DNA from: Piezodorus guildinii | Taxonomy: Eukaryota > Arthropoda > Insecta > Hemiptera > Pentatomidae | Assembly (NCBI GenBank): GCA_023052935.1 | Contig: CM041298.1 | Location: 6,095,344-6,159,343 of the forward strand | Direction of reading: 5' to 3' | Length of the DNA: 64,000 bases | In this document: piece after piece, positions 43,665 through 54,719 of the stretch | Position numbering within the stretch: position 1 is the first letter of the stretch | Layout: each line of letters opens with the position of its first letter | Program-made: the position numbers and the translations under genes | The notes under the pieces: generated by a model | Seen by the model: only the letters and a program-made list of their open reading frames with translations | Databases searched by the model: none | What the model was told of the DNA's origin: nothing

Positions 43665-45070
43665 AAATGGACCTGCATAGTAGAGGCCTTGCGGACCATG
43701 GCGGTGCCAGTTTATCTTATGAGAGTTCTTACAGACTACTTTAGAGATAGAATTCTGCTTTATCTTACAGACATAGTGCCAAAAGAGATACAAGGTGACT
43801 GGTGGAGTCCCGCAGGGCTCCGGTTTAGGGCCTCTTCTGTGGAATGTCATGTTCGACGCCATTTTCAAGTTATCAATGCCGGAGGGAGCTACAGTAGTGC
43901 GATTCGCAGACGATGTTGCAGTAGTAGTGGTGGCGAAATACCTGGAAGAAGTTAACCTCATCGCTAATTAGGTAATCGCCTACAGCTTGCAGACCACGAG
44001 ACAGAGGTTCTCCTTGTCACAAGCAGGAAGAAAATCGAATACATCAATGTCACGGTGGATAGACACGAAATTCGTTCCCAATCTTCCTTTAAGTACCTAG
44101 GAGTTATGTTCGACGCACGTCTTCGGTTTAATTGTCACACGGAGTGTATCAGAGCTAAATCGGCCAAAGTGGCATCCTTATTGTCACGTCTTATGCCAAA
44201 CGTTGGAGGCTCTAGAGAGAGTCGCAGAAGGCTTTTGGCTACTGTTGTATCCTCAATAATGTTAAATGGAGCTCCGATCTGCAAAGAGGCGATGGTCACC
44301 AAATCATACAGGAGACAGATTTATCGCATTCGATTTATCATCAGATTTATCGCAGAATATCCTTGAGAGCAATAATGCCGTCTATTGAACTTCTTGTTGA
44401 AGAAAGAAGTAGGCACTTTAGACGACGCTCTCATTTTTCCAGAGAAGAGGAGCGGAAAACTAATATCGATCAGTGGCAACAGCGATGGGAGGCTGCAGAT
44501 TCCGGAAGATGGACTCAAAGGTTAATACCAGATTGTGGTATAGTCGTCTGCATGGCGAGGTAGATTTTTATCTAACCCAACTGTTGACCGGCCATGGATG
44601 CTTCAGAGCATACAAATACCGATTTAAATTGGACAACACTGTAGAATGCCCCGCGTGTCAGACATTTGAGGAAACAGCGGAACATTCGCTTTGCGGAAGA
44701 AAGAAGTGAATTGCAGAGAGTGTACGAGAGAATCATCACACCCGAAAATATAGTAAGCCATATCCATATGCTGCGCTCGGACTGGGATGCTGGGATACTG
44801 GAAGAGATTCGCCACAGTCGTCCTTAAGAAGTTGATAGCGGAAGAGAGGACCAGGAGAAATCAATAATCTGGAAAAATAAAACCGGTGGAAGAGGACAAC
44901 GAGGCGGCACTCAGCCCTTTTCCCTCCACGAAGTAATGCCTAACGGCGGTCCCGTGGTGAGGAATGAACAGGTGTAGGGAGGTTGGTTTTAGTAGGTGGA
45001 AATCCCACACACGGATAGGTACGGGCCTATCCGCGTATTTTGAAGATTTCCACCTACCCTCGTTAAAAAA
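43660..45070 (+). pseudogene. R1-like LINE, 5'-truncated
   Basis: Reads, with frameshifts, CIVEALRTMAVPVYLMRVLT, DYFRDRILLYLTD, VTGGVPQGSGLGPLLWNVMF, catalytic VRFADDVAVVV, FKYLGVMFDARLRFNCHTE, VSSIMLNGAPI and the R1 signature QRWEAADSGRWTQRLIPD, HGEVDFYLTQLLTGHGCFRA and CPACQTFEETAEH. The 3' UTR (to about 45070) contains AATCCCACACACGG and an A-rich end. R1 elements normally live in 28S rDNA or telomeric repeats. No 28S sequence flanks this copy, so it is either a non-rDNA R1-clade family or a displaced fragment. Confidence 0.85.
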
Positions 45071-45074
45071 AGAA

Positions 45075-45200
45075 AAAAACACCTTTTTGCGAGACATCAT
45101 CATTTGGACTTTAATCTAAAATATTTGTTTCCAATGAAAACTGGAATTAAAAAATTTCGCGATCGCCAACTTTTCCTTATCCTATATATTCCATGAAAAT
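45075..45200 (-). repeat. Helentron-like 5' end fragment
   Basis: ACCTTTTTGCGAGACATCAT, AATGAAAACTGGAATTAAA and GCGATCG identify the inverted left-end region. The terminal repeat itself is damaged (TTCCATGAAAAT). Confidence 0.6.
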
Positions 45201-45449
45201 CAAAAATGTTGAGCGGCAAAAATAATCAAAATTGGACGATTTAAAATGGATTGACCCGTATAGATTCGCACGTGGACCTCCACTCCTGATCCAGTTTATA
45301 TTTAGGTCTAGGGCTACTAAATCCTCAGCGAATGTTTACCAATCATTTTACGTTCGGTAACAAACCCAAGCTTTCTGAAACACAATAGCCTGTCTATCTA
45401 GAACGTCTTGACGATTCAATAACTTATCTTGGTGCCTTAAGGCAGAAAA

Positions 45450-46195
45450 AAAAATCTGGTGCGGAAAACACACGACTTTCACTTCCTCCATTTTTAAAAT
45501 CAATGAAAGAATTTTCAAAAACAGTTAAAGATAAAAATACGTGAAACTATTAAAGAATTAATTAAATTGAATTTATATAGAAACATGTGTTTTATCAAAA
45601 AATCTATTATATTATTATCTAAAACAATCACTTAGTTTTATCGGCTCTTTTTCACTCTCTATTAAGCTTGTGTATGAGATGATATTTTTTCTAAAATCTT
45701 TAGCTTTCCAACGGTATATCATACATGTATATTACTGCTCTTATGTTCAAAAACGAAAAATTGCATTAAACAAATTTTTTTTCTGTTTTTTCCTTTAGTT
45801 GGGTATCGAATTTATTCAATTTATATATTTACCAGTTTTTCATCAGCGTTAACAAGATAATCTAGTTATTATCATTGAATCTACAAAATTAAAGGTACTT
45901 TAGAGGAAGAAAATTTAAAATATCGGCATTTAAGCCCTGTCAGACCATTTTTATCCAAATGAAACCGACATGATATTAAAGCCCATTTCAAATTTTACAT
46001 CAATATAGCGAGTGTAATCAAAATCGTCGGAACCGTTTTTGAGAAAATCGAAAAAAGGTGCAAAATGCATGGTATAAAGTGCCTCTTCTGGTAAGCTCAT
46101 TTTGATGAAAAAAGTTTTGTCACGTCTCGGGCGTATAGTTGTCTTAAATATGAAATTTCAGTTTCATAGGACTTACCGTTTCCGCCCGGGAGTTA

Positions 46196-46263
<68 letters not shown>

Positions 46264-46419
46264 ACACAAACACACACACACACACACACACAGACCTTTT
46301 TGCGGGACTTGGTTATTTGGACTCAGGGGACCCTAAAACGTGTATTTCCGTGGAAAACTGGAATTCGAAAATTTTCACGATCGCAATACTTCCCCTTACT
46401 ATATATAGTAAGTGAAAGT
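45450..46419 (-). mobile_element. Helentron-like copy H5, full length, long CA repeat
   Basis: Starts AAAATCTGGTGCGGAAAACA, CGACTTTCACTT, and ends ACTATATATAGTAAGTGAAAGT at 46419, with the palindrome intact. Contains an expanded (CA)n at about 46196-46292 of almost 100 bp. The plus frame at 46102-46428 is a translation through this repeat (Thr-His repeats), not a gene. Confidence 0.88.
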
Positions 46420-46639
46420 AATACGTGAAACTATTAAAGAACTAATTAAATTTAATTTATATGGAAACATGTGTTTTATTAAAAAATCTATTATATTATT
46501 ATCAAAAATAATCAGACAGTTTCATCGGCTTTTTATCACATATATCTATCTTATTTCAAATTTTACATAAAACTTCAAGAGTGACATAAACCATCATTCA
46601 AAATACAAACTTAAAAATGAACTTATAATGTTAAAATCA

Positions 46640-47174
46640 CAGCAATTCATATGAAGTTTAAATGATAAAAAAAATATTTATTTTTTTTGCACATCCCTAT
46701 GAAGATGCAACGAAGGAATCGATCTTTATTAGCGATAATCATTGATTGAGGAGATTTTGCTATCCCGTATTTTTTGGCACTTTTCGATTTCGACTCAATT
46801 TTTTTATCCACTTCATGGAGAATCGCCAACCTTGTATTTAAATCAATGGGTTTTCTCTTGACCTCGTAGGAAACTCGAATTAAAGCAAGTAATAAAAGCA
46901 ATAAAAACGGAAAAACTAGCTGAAACACTAGAAACCTGAAGCTGTCACAGACTGAATCACAGAATCGTAATTTTTTCTTCTTTATTTTTCGTAATAACAG
47001 AACAAATGCAATTCTGAGGTCGACAAAAGTAGTTCGTTAATTCGTTATAAGAGAATATTTCGTTATAAACGAGGAGAAAGCCTAGTTTCCTATGCATTTT
47101 CAAGGGACCGCAACGATAGTTTGTTATAAACGGGTGTTCATTATAACCGTGTTCATTAAAAAGAGGGTTTACTG
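46640..47174 (-). pseudogene. Tigger/pogo transposon, 5' part
   Basis: The left terminus on the minus strand is CAGTAAACCCTC (47174 leftward), with TA just outside at 47175-47176. The TIR region has the AACGGGTGTTCATTATAACC type repeats typical of pogo/Tigger ends. The frame VKRKPIDLNTRLAILHEVDK, KIESKSKSAKKYGIAK and a short SMIIANKDRF is the N-terminal CENP-B-like DNA-binding domain. The DDE domain and the other end are missing, so truncated. Confidence 0.78.
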
Positions 47175-47240
47175 TATTAGATGAATTGGAAAAATCAATA
47201 ACTAATTATCAGACCGATGGAAAACTGTACTGACTTTCTG

Positions 47241-47241
47241 G

Positions 47242-47288
<47 letters not shown>
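47241..47288. repeat. (TA)n microsatellite
   Basis: About 23 TA units between the Tigger remnant and H6. Confidence 0.95.
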
Positions 47289-47289
<1 letters not shown>

Positions 47290-47556
47290 CAACTGGCATT
47301 TCGTTTTCCTTCAAAGATATTGACAATGCTCGTGAATTACAGTGCAACCTTGCAGTTCGGGGTTTGTAGTTCTGCGACCTTACTTCGGAATCGATCTGGG
47401 AATAAATTCGCTTTAGCATGCATCACCGGCATCCCATGCAAAACTACTCCAATATATTTATTATTGCTATTTAGGATGAAATATCGCTCAGAGCTCAGAG
47501 AATACAGAAGACATATGAAGACACAATAATGTAAGTTCAGCTCTAAAAAAGATATG

Positions 47557-48415
47557 AAAAATCTGGTGCGGACGACACACGACTTTCCCTTAGCTCCGTT
47601 TTTATAAAAGAATTTTCAAATACAGTATGAGATAAATATGAGAGAAAGCATTAAAGAATTAGTTAAATGAAATTTCTAAAGAAACATGTGTTTTATTAAA
47701 AAATCTATTATATTATTATCTAAAATAATCACTTAGCTGTATCGGTTTTTTATCACTCTCTATTAACTTTTAAAAGCTTGTGTATGGGATAATATTTTTT
47801 TCTAAAATCTTTACCTTTCTAACGGTATATCATACATGTATATTACTGTTCTTAAGTTCAAAAAAAGAAAAATTGCATTAAAAAATATTTTTTCTGTTTT
47901 CTCCTTTAGTCGGGTATCGAATTTATTCAATTTATATATTTACCTGGTTTTCATCAGTGGTAACAAGATAATATAGTTACTTTTATAGAATCAACAAAAT
48001 TAAAGGTACTTTAGAGAAGGAAAATTTAAAATATCGGCATTTAAGCCCTGCCAGACCATTTTAATCAGAATGAAACCTACATGATATTAAAGCCTATTGA
48101 ATTTTACATGGATATAGCGAGTCTAATAAAAATCGTCGGAACCGTTTTTGAGAAAATCATAAATAGGTGCAATATGCATGGTATAAGGTGGGTCTTCTGG
48201 TAAGCTCATTTTGATGAAAATTTTTTTGTAACATCTCAGCGTATATAGCGTATATTTGTCTTAAATATGACATTTCAGTTTCAATGTACTTTTCGTTTAC
48301 GTGCTGGAGTTACCACACACACACCTTTTTGGACACAAGGGACCCTAAAACGAATATTTCCGTTGAGAACAGGAAATCTAAAATTTTCAGGATCAGAATA
48401 CCTTCCCTTACTAAG
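47557..48415 (-). mobile_element. Helentron-like copy H6
   Basis: Starts AAAATCTGGTGCGGACGACA, ends in the CTTCCCTTACTAAGTTTCTG region, where the left terminal repeat has been lost. Short CA repeat near 48315. Confidence 0.8.
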
Positions 48416-48691
48416 TTTCTGTCAAAAGAAATAAAATTTCAAGAAGTGCAGGGTGCACCAGATTTTTTCTCACCGACTTAGTTTACCGAAAGAACCATCA
48501 AGACCTTACATTAAGTGGGCCATGAGGTTCTGTATCAATGAAATCGATTCGGAGATTTCCTTTCAAGAGGCAAGGTCTCTACAATAGTTCTCTACCCCTT
48601 ATATATTACTAGTAATAGTAACCTAAAGAATAATAGCTATATTAGTACATACCTAGTGAAATTATATTTATTTATATAATAATAATTAAAT

Positions 48692-49538
48692 AAAATCTGG
48701 TGCGCGCAACACACGACTTACACATACCTCCGATATTGGTATATTTAAGAATTTTTAAACAAATTTCAAAACGAAAATAAATTGTTATAAACATAAACTA
48801 TCTACGACAAACAGTTTGTTTTCTCGGCTTTTCATCACTCTCCGTTAACTTTTACAATAGTATCTCTAAGATAATATTTTTTCTAAAAAGTTTAGCATTC
48901 CAACAGTATATTATACAATAGATGTATATTTTACTGTTCTTGTGTTCTAATAAAAAAAAAAAATTGAATTAAAAAAATATTTTTTGCAGTTATGTCCTTT
49001 AGTTGGATACCGAATACGTTCAACTTACACATTTACCTGTTTTTGAGCAATGCTAATCAGATGGTATGGTAAATTTTATAAAAAATACATAATTAAAGGT
49101 ACTTTAGAGGAAGAAATTTTAAAATATTGGCATTTAAGCCTTGTCAGACCAATTCAATCAGAATGAAACCTACATGATATTAAAGCCCGTCTAATTTTAC
49201 ATCGATATAGGGAGTTTAATCAAAATCGTTAGAGCCGTTTTTGAGAAAATCATAAATAGGTTCAAAATGCATTGTATAAAGTGGCTCTTCTGGTTAGCTG
49301 ATTTTGATAAAAAAGTTTTTGTAACGTATATTTGTCTTAAAATATGGAATTTTAGTTTCATAGGACTTTTAGTTTCCGCCCGGGAGTTACCACACACAGA
49401 CCTTTTTGCGGGACTTGATCGTTTGGATTCAGGAGACCCTACAAAGTGTATTTCCGTTGAAAACTGGAATTCAAAAAATTTTCACGATCGCAATATTTTC
49501 TCTTACTATATATACCATATATATGGTAAGTGACAGTA
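48692..49538 (-). mobile_element. Helentron-like copy H7
   Basis: Starts AAAATCTGGTGCGCGCAACA, ends ATATATGGTAAGTGACAGT at 49538 with one change in the terminal repeat. Internal sequence is more diverged than H5 and H8. The open frames here are shadows. Confidence 0.83.
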
Positions 49539-49609
49539 AAAATTCACATTAAAAAAATTAATACCATACACATGTACTGGAGCGGAAAGATTTTTTTAAG
49601 TACTTCAGA

Positions 49610-50240
49610 ATTACCTTTACCCTTCGTCGTAAACCTAAGACAGTGTCCTTTAATAATATTCCGCTTGTCCCGGTTAAACAGATCCGCTACCTAGGACTCC
49701 TTGACAAACGACTAACTTGGAATCCGCACACAAGACTGAAACGACAAGAAACTGCCCGCCGCTTTCGCTTACTTCAACACTTACTGGACAGACGCTCTAA
49801 CCTTTCACTTAACTACAAAAGGCTCATCTATATTACCATCATAAGGCCTATCTGGACGTACGGAGTTGAGCTTTTGGGCTCTACTAAACCATCAAATTCA
49901 TCCTGTATTCAATCCTTACAATCCAAAATCCTTCGAAAAATCCTCAATGCTCCTTACTTTGTCAACAACAAACTCATCCATAAAGACCTTAATTGTCACA
50001 AACTCCACTCCCACATTAACCCACCAGTTTCAATCCTTGCTTCCTCTTCCATTTCTGACAATCCTCCGAGGCGTCTGAAAAGAAGATGGCCTCGAGACCT
50101 TCTAGTGTAGATCACCTAGTGGAGTGTTGCCAATGGGCATATTCCCTTCATGTCTTTTCATGTATATTATCTATATTATGAGCCAATTTACTTGATGTAT
50201 TTACTAATACAGTTGTAAATTTCAATAAATTGAAAAAAAA
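49610..50240 (+). pseudogene. Jockey-like LINE, 12-bp target duplication
   Basis: Nearly continuous frame: PLVPVKQIRYLGLLDKRLTW, HTRLKRQETARRFRLLQHLL, RSNLSLNYKRLIYITIIRPI, WTYGVELLGSTKPSNSSCI, SKILRKILNAPYFVNNK, then RRLKRRWPRDLLV and stop. A segment after DLN is deleted (joined to CHKLHSH). Target duplication AAGTACTTCAGA at 49598-49609 and 50241-50252. Poly-A at 50233-50240. This is among the least decayed LINE copies in the window. Confidence 0.9.
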
Positions 50241-50252
50241 AAGTACTTCAGA

Positions 50253-50655
50253 GTGAGCAGGTGGTGTCTATACTGTATCAATACCTTTGTCGTCTCATTA
50301 GTTCAGTAAAATACTCCGTACTTCTGATTTAAGTACTAGCCAACCTTTACCAAAAATCACAATTTTTTTATTATCGGAAACCAACATGGTATTCAGTGAT
50401 ATTTTATTAATGTCAGAGCCAATATTAACGTTTCGTGGGATACTACATTATATACACGAAGAGCGGTGAAATGTCACATAAAGGATTCCCTGAACCCTAA
50501 CACGGAGGATGGCGGGCTGCCTTTGAACAAAGGAACTCTTGAAACAGATCGGGCGATAAACGTCTCAGGGGTGAGCAGTTGAAGCTAAAACCTCTCCCAG
50601 GGTGAAAAGAATATCGAGAACGAAATAACACTGGTCAAGTCTTAGTGAAAGAAAA
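50253..50655. other. unassigned segment
   Basis: A somewhat GC-richer part at 50480-50610 (GGATGGCGGGCTGCCTTTGA) without a conserved frame lies in AT-rich DNA. Nothing recognised. Confidence 0.4.
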
Positions 50656-50657
50656 TA

Positions 50658-51562
50658 AAAAATCTGGTGCGGGCAACACACGACTTTCACTTACCTCGAT
50701 TTTTAAAATCAATGAAAGAATTTTCAAATACAGTTAGAGATAAAAATACGTGAAACTATTAAGGAATTAATCAAATTGAATTTATATAGAAACATGCGTT
50801 TTATTAAAAAATCTATTATATTATTATCCAAAATAATCACTTAGTTTTATCTTCTTCTCATCACTCTCTATTAACTTCTAAAAGCTTGTGAATGAGATAA
50901 TATTTTTTCTAAGATCTTAGCTTTCCAACGGTATATCATACATGTATATTACTGCTCTTATATTCAAAAACGAAAAATTGCATTAAAAAATTATTTTTTC
51001 TGTTTTCTCCTTTAGTTGGGTATCGAATTTATTCAATTTATATATTTACCTGTTTTTCATCAGCATTAACTAGATAATACAGTTATTATTATTGAATCTA
51101 CAAAATTAAAGGTACTTTAGGGGAAGAAAATTTAAAATATCGGCATTTAAGCCCTGTCAGACCATTTGTATCCAAATAAAACCTACATGATATGAAAGGC
51201 CATTTCAAATTTTACATCAATATAGCGAGTGTAATCAAAATCGTCGGAACCGTTTTTGAGAAAATCGAAAAAAGGTGCAAAATGCATGGTATAAAGTGCC
51301 TCTTCTGGTAAGCTCATTTTGATGAAAAAAGTTTTGTCACGTCTCGGGCGTATAGTTGTCTTAAATATGAAATTTCAGTTTCATAGGACTTACCGTTTCC
51401 TCCCGGGAGTTACCACACACACACACACACACACAGACCTTTTTGCGGGACTTGGTTATTTGGACTCAGGAGACCCTAAAACGTGTATTTCCGTTGAAAA
51501 CTGGAATTCGAAAATTTTAACGATCGCAATACTTCCCCTTACTATATATTGTAAGTGAAAGT
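50658..51562 (-). mobile_element. Helentron-like copy H8, full length
   Basis: Starts AAAAATCTGGTGCGGGCAAC, CACGACTTTCACTTACC and ends TATATTGTAAGTGAAAGT at 51562. Both terminal repeats exact, hairpin intact, (CA)n at about 51414-51436. Very similar to H5, suggesting recent spread. Confidence 0.88.
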
Positions 51563-51734
51563 AAAAATTGGTGCGAGAATCACAGAACTCCTATTTAATT
51601 ATTTGTGTTTTAAGTTTAGAGAAAATGCGTCATAGTAAATATTTACAAAGGATTGATATTAAGTTTCCCCAAAAAACACTGAAAATATTGTACTACGAAA
51701 AATCCCTTCCGCACAACACACTACTTTCACTCAT

Positions 51735-52020
51735 CTCGGTTGTTAACGGCAATTGCACTTTTTTTCGATTTTCTAGAAAACGGTTTCGACGATTTTGATT
51801 AAACTCGCTATATCGATGTAAAATTTAATGGGCTTTAATATCATGTTGGTATTATTCTGACTAAAATGGTCTGACAGGGCTTAAATACCGATATGTTAAA
51901 TTTTCTTCCTCTAAAGTACCTTTTATTTTCAATTAAAATGACCTCATTATCTTGTTAGCATCGATAGATAACAGCTAAATATGTAAGTTGTGCGAATTTG
52001 AAGAACAAATAAAGGAGAAA
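51735..52020 (+). repeat. Helentron-like body fragment
   Basis: TTTTTTCGATTTTCTAGAAA, GATTAAACTCGCTATATCGA and CTGACAGGGCTTAAAT are the forward body. Left end replaced by other sequence (51690-51735 contains a reverse-type TTCCGCACAACACACTACTT). Interrupted on the right by an RTE end. Confidence 0.7.
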
Positions 52021-52300
52021 ACTTGATTGAGTTGATAGCATCGTGGAGACTCAAATGGGCGCGTAAAGTAGTTGGGCTCGGTGAGGAACGGATTCCGAGA
52101 AAGTTTGTATTCGCTGAACCGACTGGTAGGCGTCCGAAAGGTAGGCCGAAGCGGAGATGGGAGGATTGCATTAAGGCTGATCTCGGGGGCTTGGGCTTGA
52201 CCGGCGAACATTGGACGAGTCTGTGTAGACAGAATTTGGTGGTATCGGCATCGAGCCTTCGGGTTCGGTAAGCCTTTTATTATTATTATTATTATATCAT
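52021..52300 (+). mobile_element. RTE-like LINE 3' end
   Basis: Encodes ASWRLKWARKVVGLGEERIP, FAEPTGRRPKGRPKRRWED, ADLGGLGLTGEHWTSLCRQ and NLVVSASSLRVR then stop, followed by (TAT)n. Same family as 14965-15720, here with an uninterrupted frame. Severe 5' truncation. Confidence 0.83.
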
Positions 52301-52629
52301 CTGTATTAAATATCGATAAATGGAACTGAATACTGAATTTATGAACTGTACATAAAGAAGCCAGAAGACAAACTGATATAAAATTTAAATTAATTCATCC
52401 AATAGACAAAACACACCGTTTCTTGAAATCCTATCCGACCGATATAATTCCAAGAACCAAACCGCTTGCAACAGTGTTTTCATCAATCTGGTACAATTGT
52501 CATTTTCATTTTTTTTTTTTTTTTAAGTGTTATTCATACATTGAAAACCGATATTTTCCACCAAAAAACCGGTTTTTCGTATTTCATGATTTTCTTCGAT
52601 AAACCGGTTATTAAAAACCGACAAACTCT

Positions 52630-52740
52630 AGGTCTCATCTTTGGGTCTGGATGGAATTGTGTAGGCATATTTGGTGGCATCGGTATCGTACCTTCGGGTT
52701 CGCTTAACTCTTTATTTATTTATATTTCTTATTAAGTATT
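52630..52740 (+). repeat. second RTE 3' end fragment
   Basis: TGTGTAGGCATATTTGGTGG and CATCGGTATCGTACCTTCGG correspond to the LCRRNLVVSA end, followed by TTTATTTATTTATATTT. Short and diverged. Confidence 0.6.
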
Positions 52741-53013
52741 ATTATATCCTCATTTTCAGAATACATTAATTTCAGTTTATTCCTTGCCTGAATAGAAGAG
52801 GCCGGGCCTTGACGAAGGTGAAACTTTGGCTGTAGGTTCTCTTCTCTTCTCAAAACTGTTTTCCAAGTCCATTAGGGAGTTCTAACGGAGAGTTTTACAT
52901 CAGTCGTATTCGAATTCCCTTGTTCTCTGCCCCATCTTCTTATTTATAAAAGTCCTAATCCGTTTTCTGGTATTCATTAACATAGATATCATAACTATAA
53001 ACTTAAGATATTA

Positions 53014-53176
53014 GGGGTACTCACTACGTTTGCTATAGCATGTTTTTTGTGTTACTTTGCTAAACCCGTCGAGCTTCTACAGTTATTTCCTGTAGAAACT
53101 CGATGTGTTTAGCACAATAATAAACGAAATAAACATTTAGCAAAAAATATGCTATAGCAAACGTAGTGAGCACCCC
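53014..53176. mobile_element. 163-bp foldback MITE
   Basis: Ends GGGGTACTCACTACGTTTGC and, inverted, GCAAACGTAGTGAGCACCCC; the inverse match runs about 36 bp with two differences. A second inner inverted pair (TCGAGCTTCTACAG and CTGTAGAAACTCGA) surrounds a short TTATTTC loop. Most of the element can fold as one hairpin. TA on both sides (53012-53013 and 53177-53178) fits a Tc1/mariner-type target. Confidence 0.85.
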
Positions 53177-53226
53177 TAATGTTCTATATAATAATCTAGA
53201 TTTTAGCTATTTATGAAATATAGATT

Positions 53227-53925
53227 GTGATCAGGAAATTATTTCGAAATCCAATTTTCAAAGTAAATTTACGTTTTATAAGCAATAACGGTCTGGAGAA
53301 GGAAAGCATGAAAGAGAGAATTACAAAGTTGGAAAGGTTAAGCTTTGCAACAGCCAACATTTACAATAAGAAGAGCCTATCCTCTAACATAAAAATCAGG
53401 CACTACAATACGGTGATAAATCCAGTAATTATGTTCGGGATGAAAACTTCATGTCTCTCCAGCCTAGAGAAATTACTGAAAATAGAGAGAATGATCCAGA
53501 GGAGAATCTATGGGTCCCAAAAAACACAGGAAGGCTATAGGTTGAGACCTAACTAGAAAATCTACAAGGGGATAAAAGACCTGAAAACCGAGATAAGAAT
53601 AAGAAGACTAAGATTCTTTGGGCATATGGTAAAAATGGACCAAGGGAGACTGAACAAGAGGATAATTGACCGAATCCGTGAATACAAGAGCGTAGGAGGA
53701 TAAATAAAGCAAATGAGAGAGGAGAAGGAAAAATTAAAAATAACGGACAAGCACTGCCTGGACAGAGAGCAATATGCAAAGAGATTGAACGAGATCAGGG
53801 AAATAAAGAAAAACGGAAAGGTGCTGCGTGGTAGGAGGAAAGGAAGCAAAAACACGCAGAAATGATGAGAAGGTACTGGGAGAAGAGAAAGGCGAAAACG
53901 AAGAAGCAAAAAAAAAAAAAAAAAT
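53227..53925 (+). pseudogene. LINE reverse-transcriptase C-terminal fragment
   Basis: Frame: KERITKLERLSFATANIYN, KKSLSSNIKIRHYNTVINPV, SSLEKLLKIERMIQRRIYGS, then across a stop KGIKDLKTEIRIRRLRFFGH and MVKMDQGRLNKRIIDRI. These are the thumb and tail of a non-LTR reverse transcriptase (KIRHYNTVV.PE, RKR.L.FFGH.YRM). A long A-run follows at 53908-53923. Clade not certain: RTE-related seems likeliest. Confidence 0.7.
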
Positions 53926-54015
53926 GATATTCGAGTGGTCTTAAAGGCCGTTTCGTGACAAAACAAAAACATTAACAATATACATTTTTTTTAAATTGAA
54001 AATAATAATCAACAT

Positions 54016-54715
54016 AAAAAACTTTTTTTTTTTTTTTTTTTTTTAATTATTCATTTAAAGAAATTTACAACTGTATTTATACAATACATCAAGTAAATGG
54101 GATAGATATGAGATTAAGACACATGATTGTCCTGTGAAGAAACTACCCATTGGTAGAACTCCAATGTCCAATTTACGGTAAGAGGTCTCTTGGCCATCTT
54201 CTTTTAAGTCGCCTCGGTGGATTGTCAGGAATAGATGTTGAGGAAAGGTCACGGATAAGCGGGTTTGAGTGGGCAGGAAGTTTGGAATGGAAGGATATAT
54301 ATCTGGATCGGGCTAAGTCTTCAACTAATGGAATATTTAGGTCTTTATGGATAATTTTATTTGTAACAAAGTATGGAGCATTAAGGATTTTTCGAAGGAT
54401 TTTGGATTGCAGGGTTGGATGCGAGAGGAGTTTGATGGTTTAGTGGACTCATAACTCAATGCCGTAGGTCCACATAGGCCTTATAATGGTTATATAAATG
54501 AGTCGTTTGTAGTAAATAGGAAGTTTTGAGCGTTTGTCGAGTAAGTGTTGTAGTAATCTGTATCTACGAGCAGTTTCCTGTCGTTTCAGTCTAGTATGAG
54601 GGTTCCATGTGAGGCGTTTGTCTAGGCGTTAGTCCTAAGTACCGGATCTGTTCAACAGGAGTAAGTAAGATATTGTAAAAGGATACGGTGGGGCAGGAAG
54701 TCATAAAAAACCTAA
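54016..54715 (-). pseudogene. Jockey-like LINE, antisense
   Basis: Minus frames: PVEQIRYLGLTPRQT-like, then a block with TARRYRLLQHLLDKRSKLPI, YYKRLIYITIIRPMWTYGI, KPSNSSRIQP, SKILRKILNAPYFVTNKIIH, DLNIPLVEDLARSRYISFHS, RRLKRRWPRDLL. Poly-A tail appears as T-run at 54022-54044. Several frameshifts. Close to the 33627-34640 copy. Confidence 0.83.
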
Positions 54716-54719
54716 AACT

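Noticed and set aside
46102..46428. 108-codon frame with Thr-His repeats
   Set aside because: It translates the (CA)n tract and terminal part of Helentron-like copy H5. The same frame recurs in other copies (51319, 9609 reverse), always as repeat sequence.
53549..53978. 138- and 76-codon minus-strand frames rich in Phe, Leu, Ser
   Set aside because: Antisense of a Lys/Glu/Arg-rich LINE tail on the plus strand.
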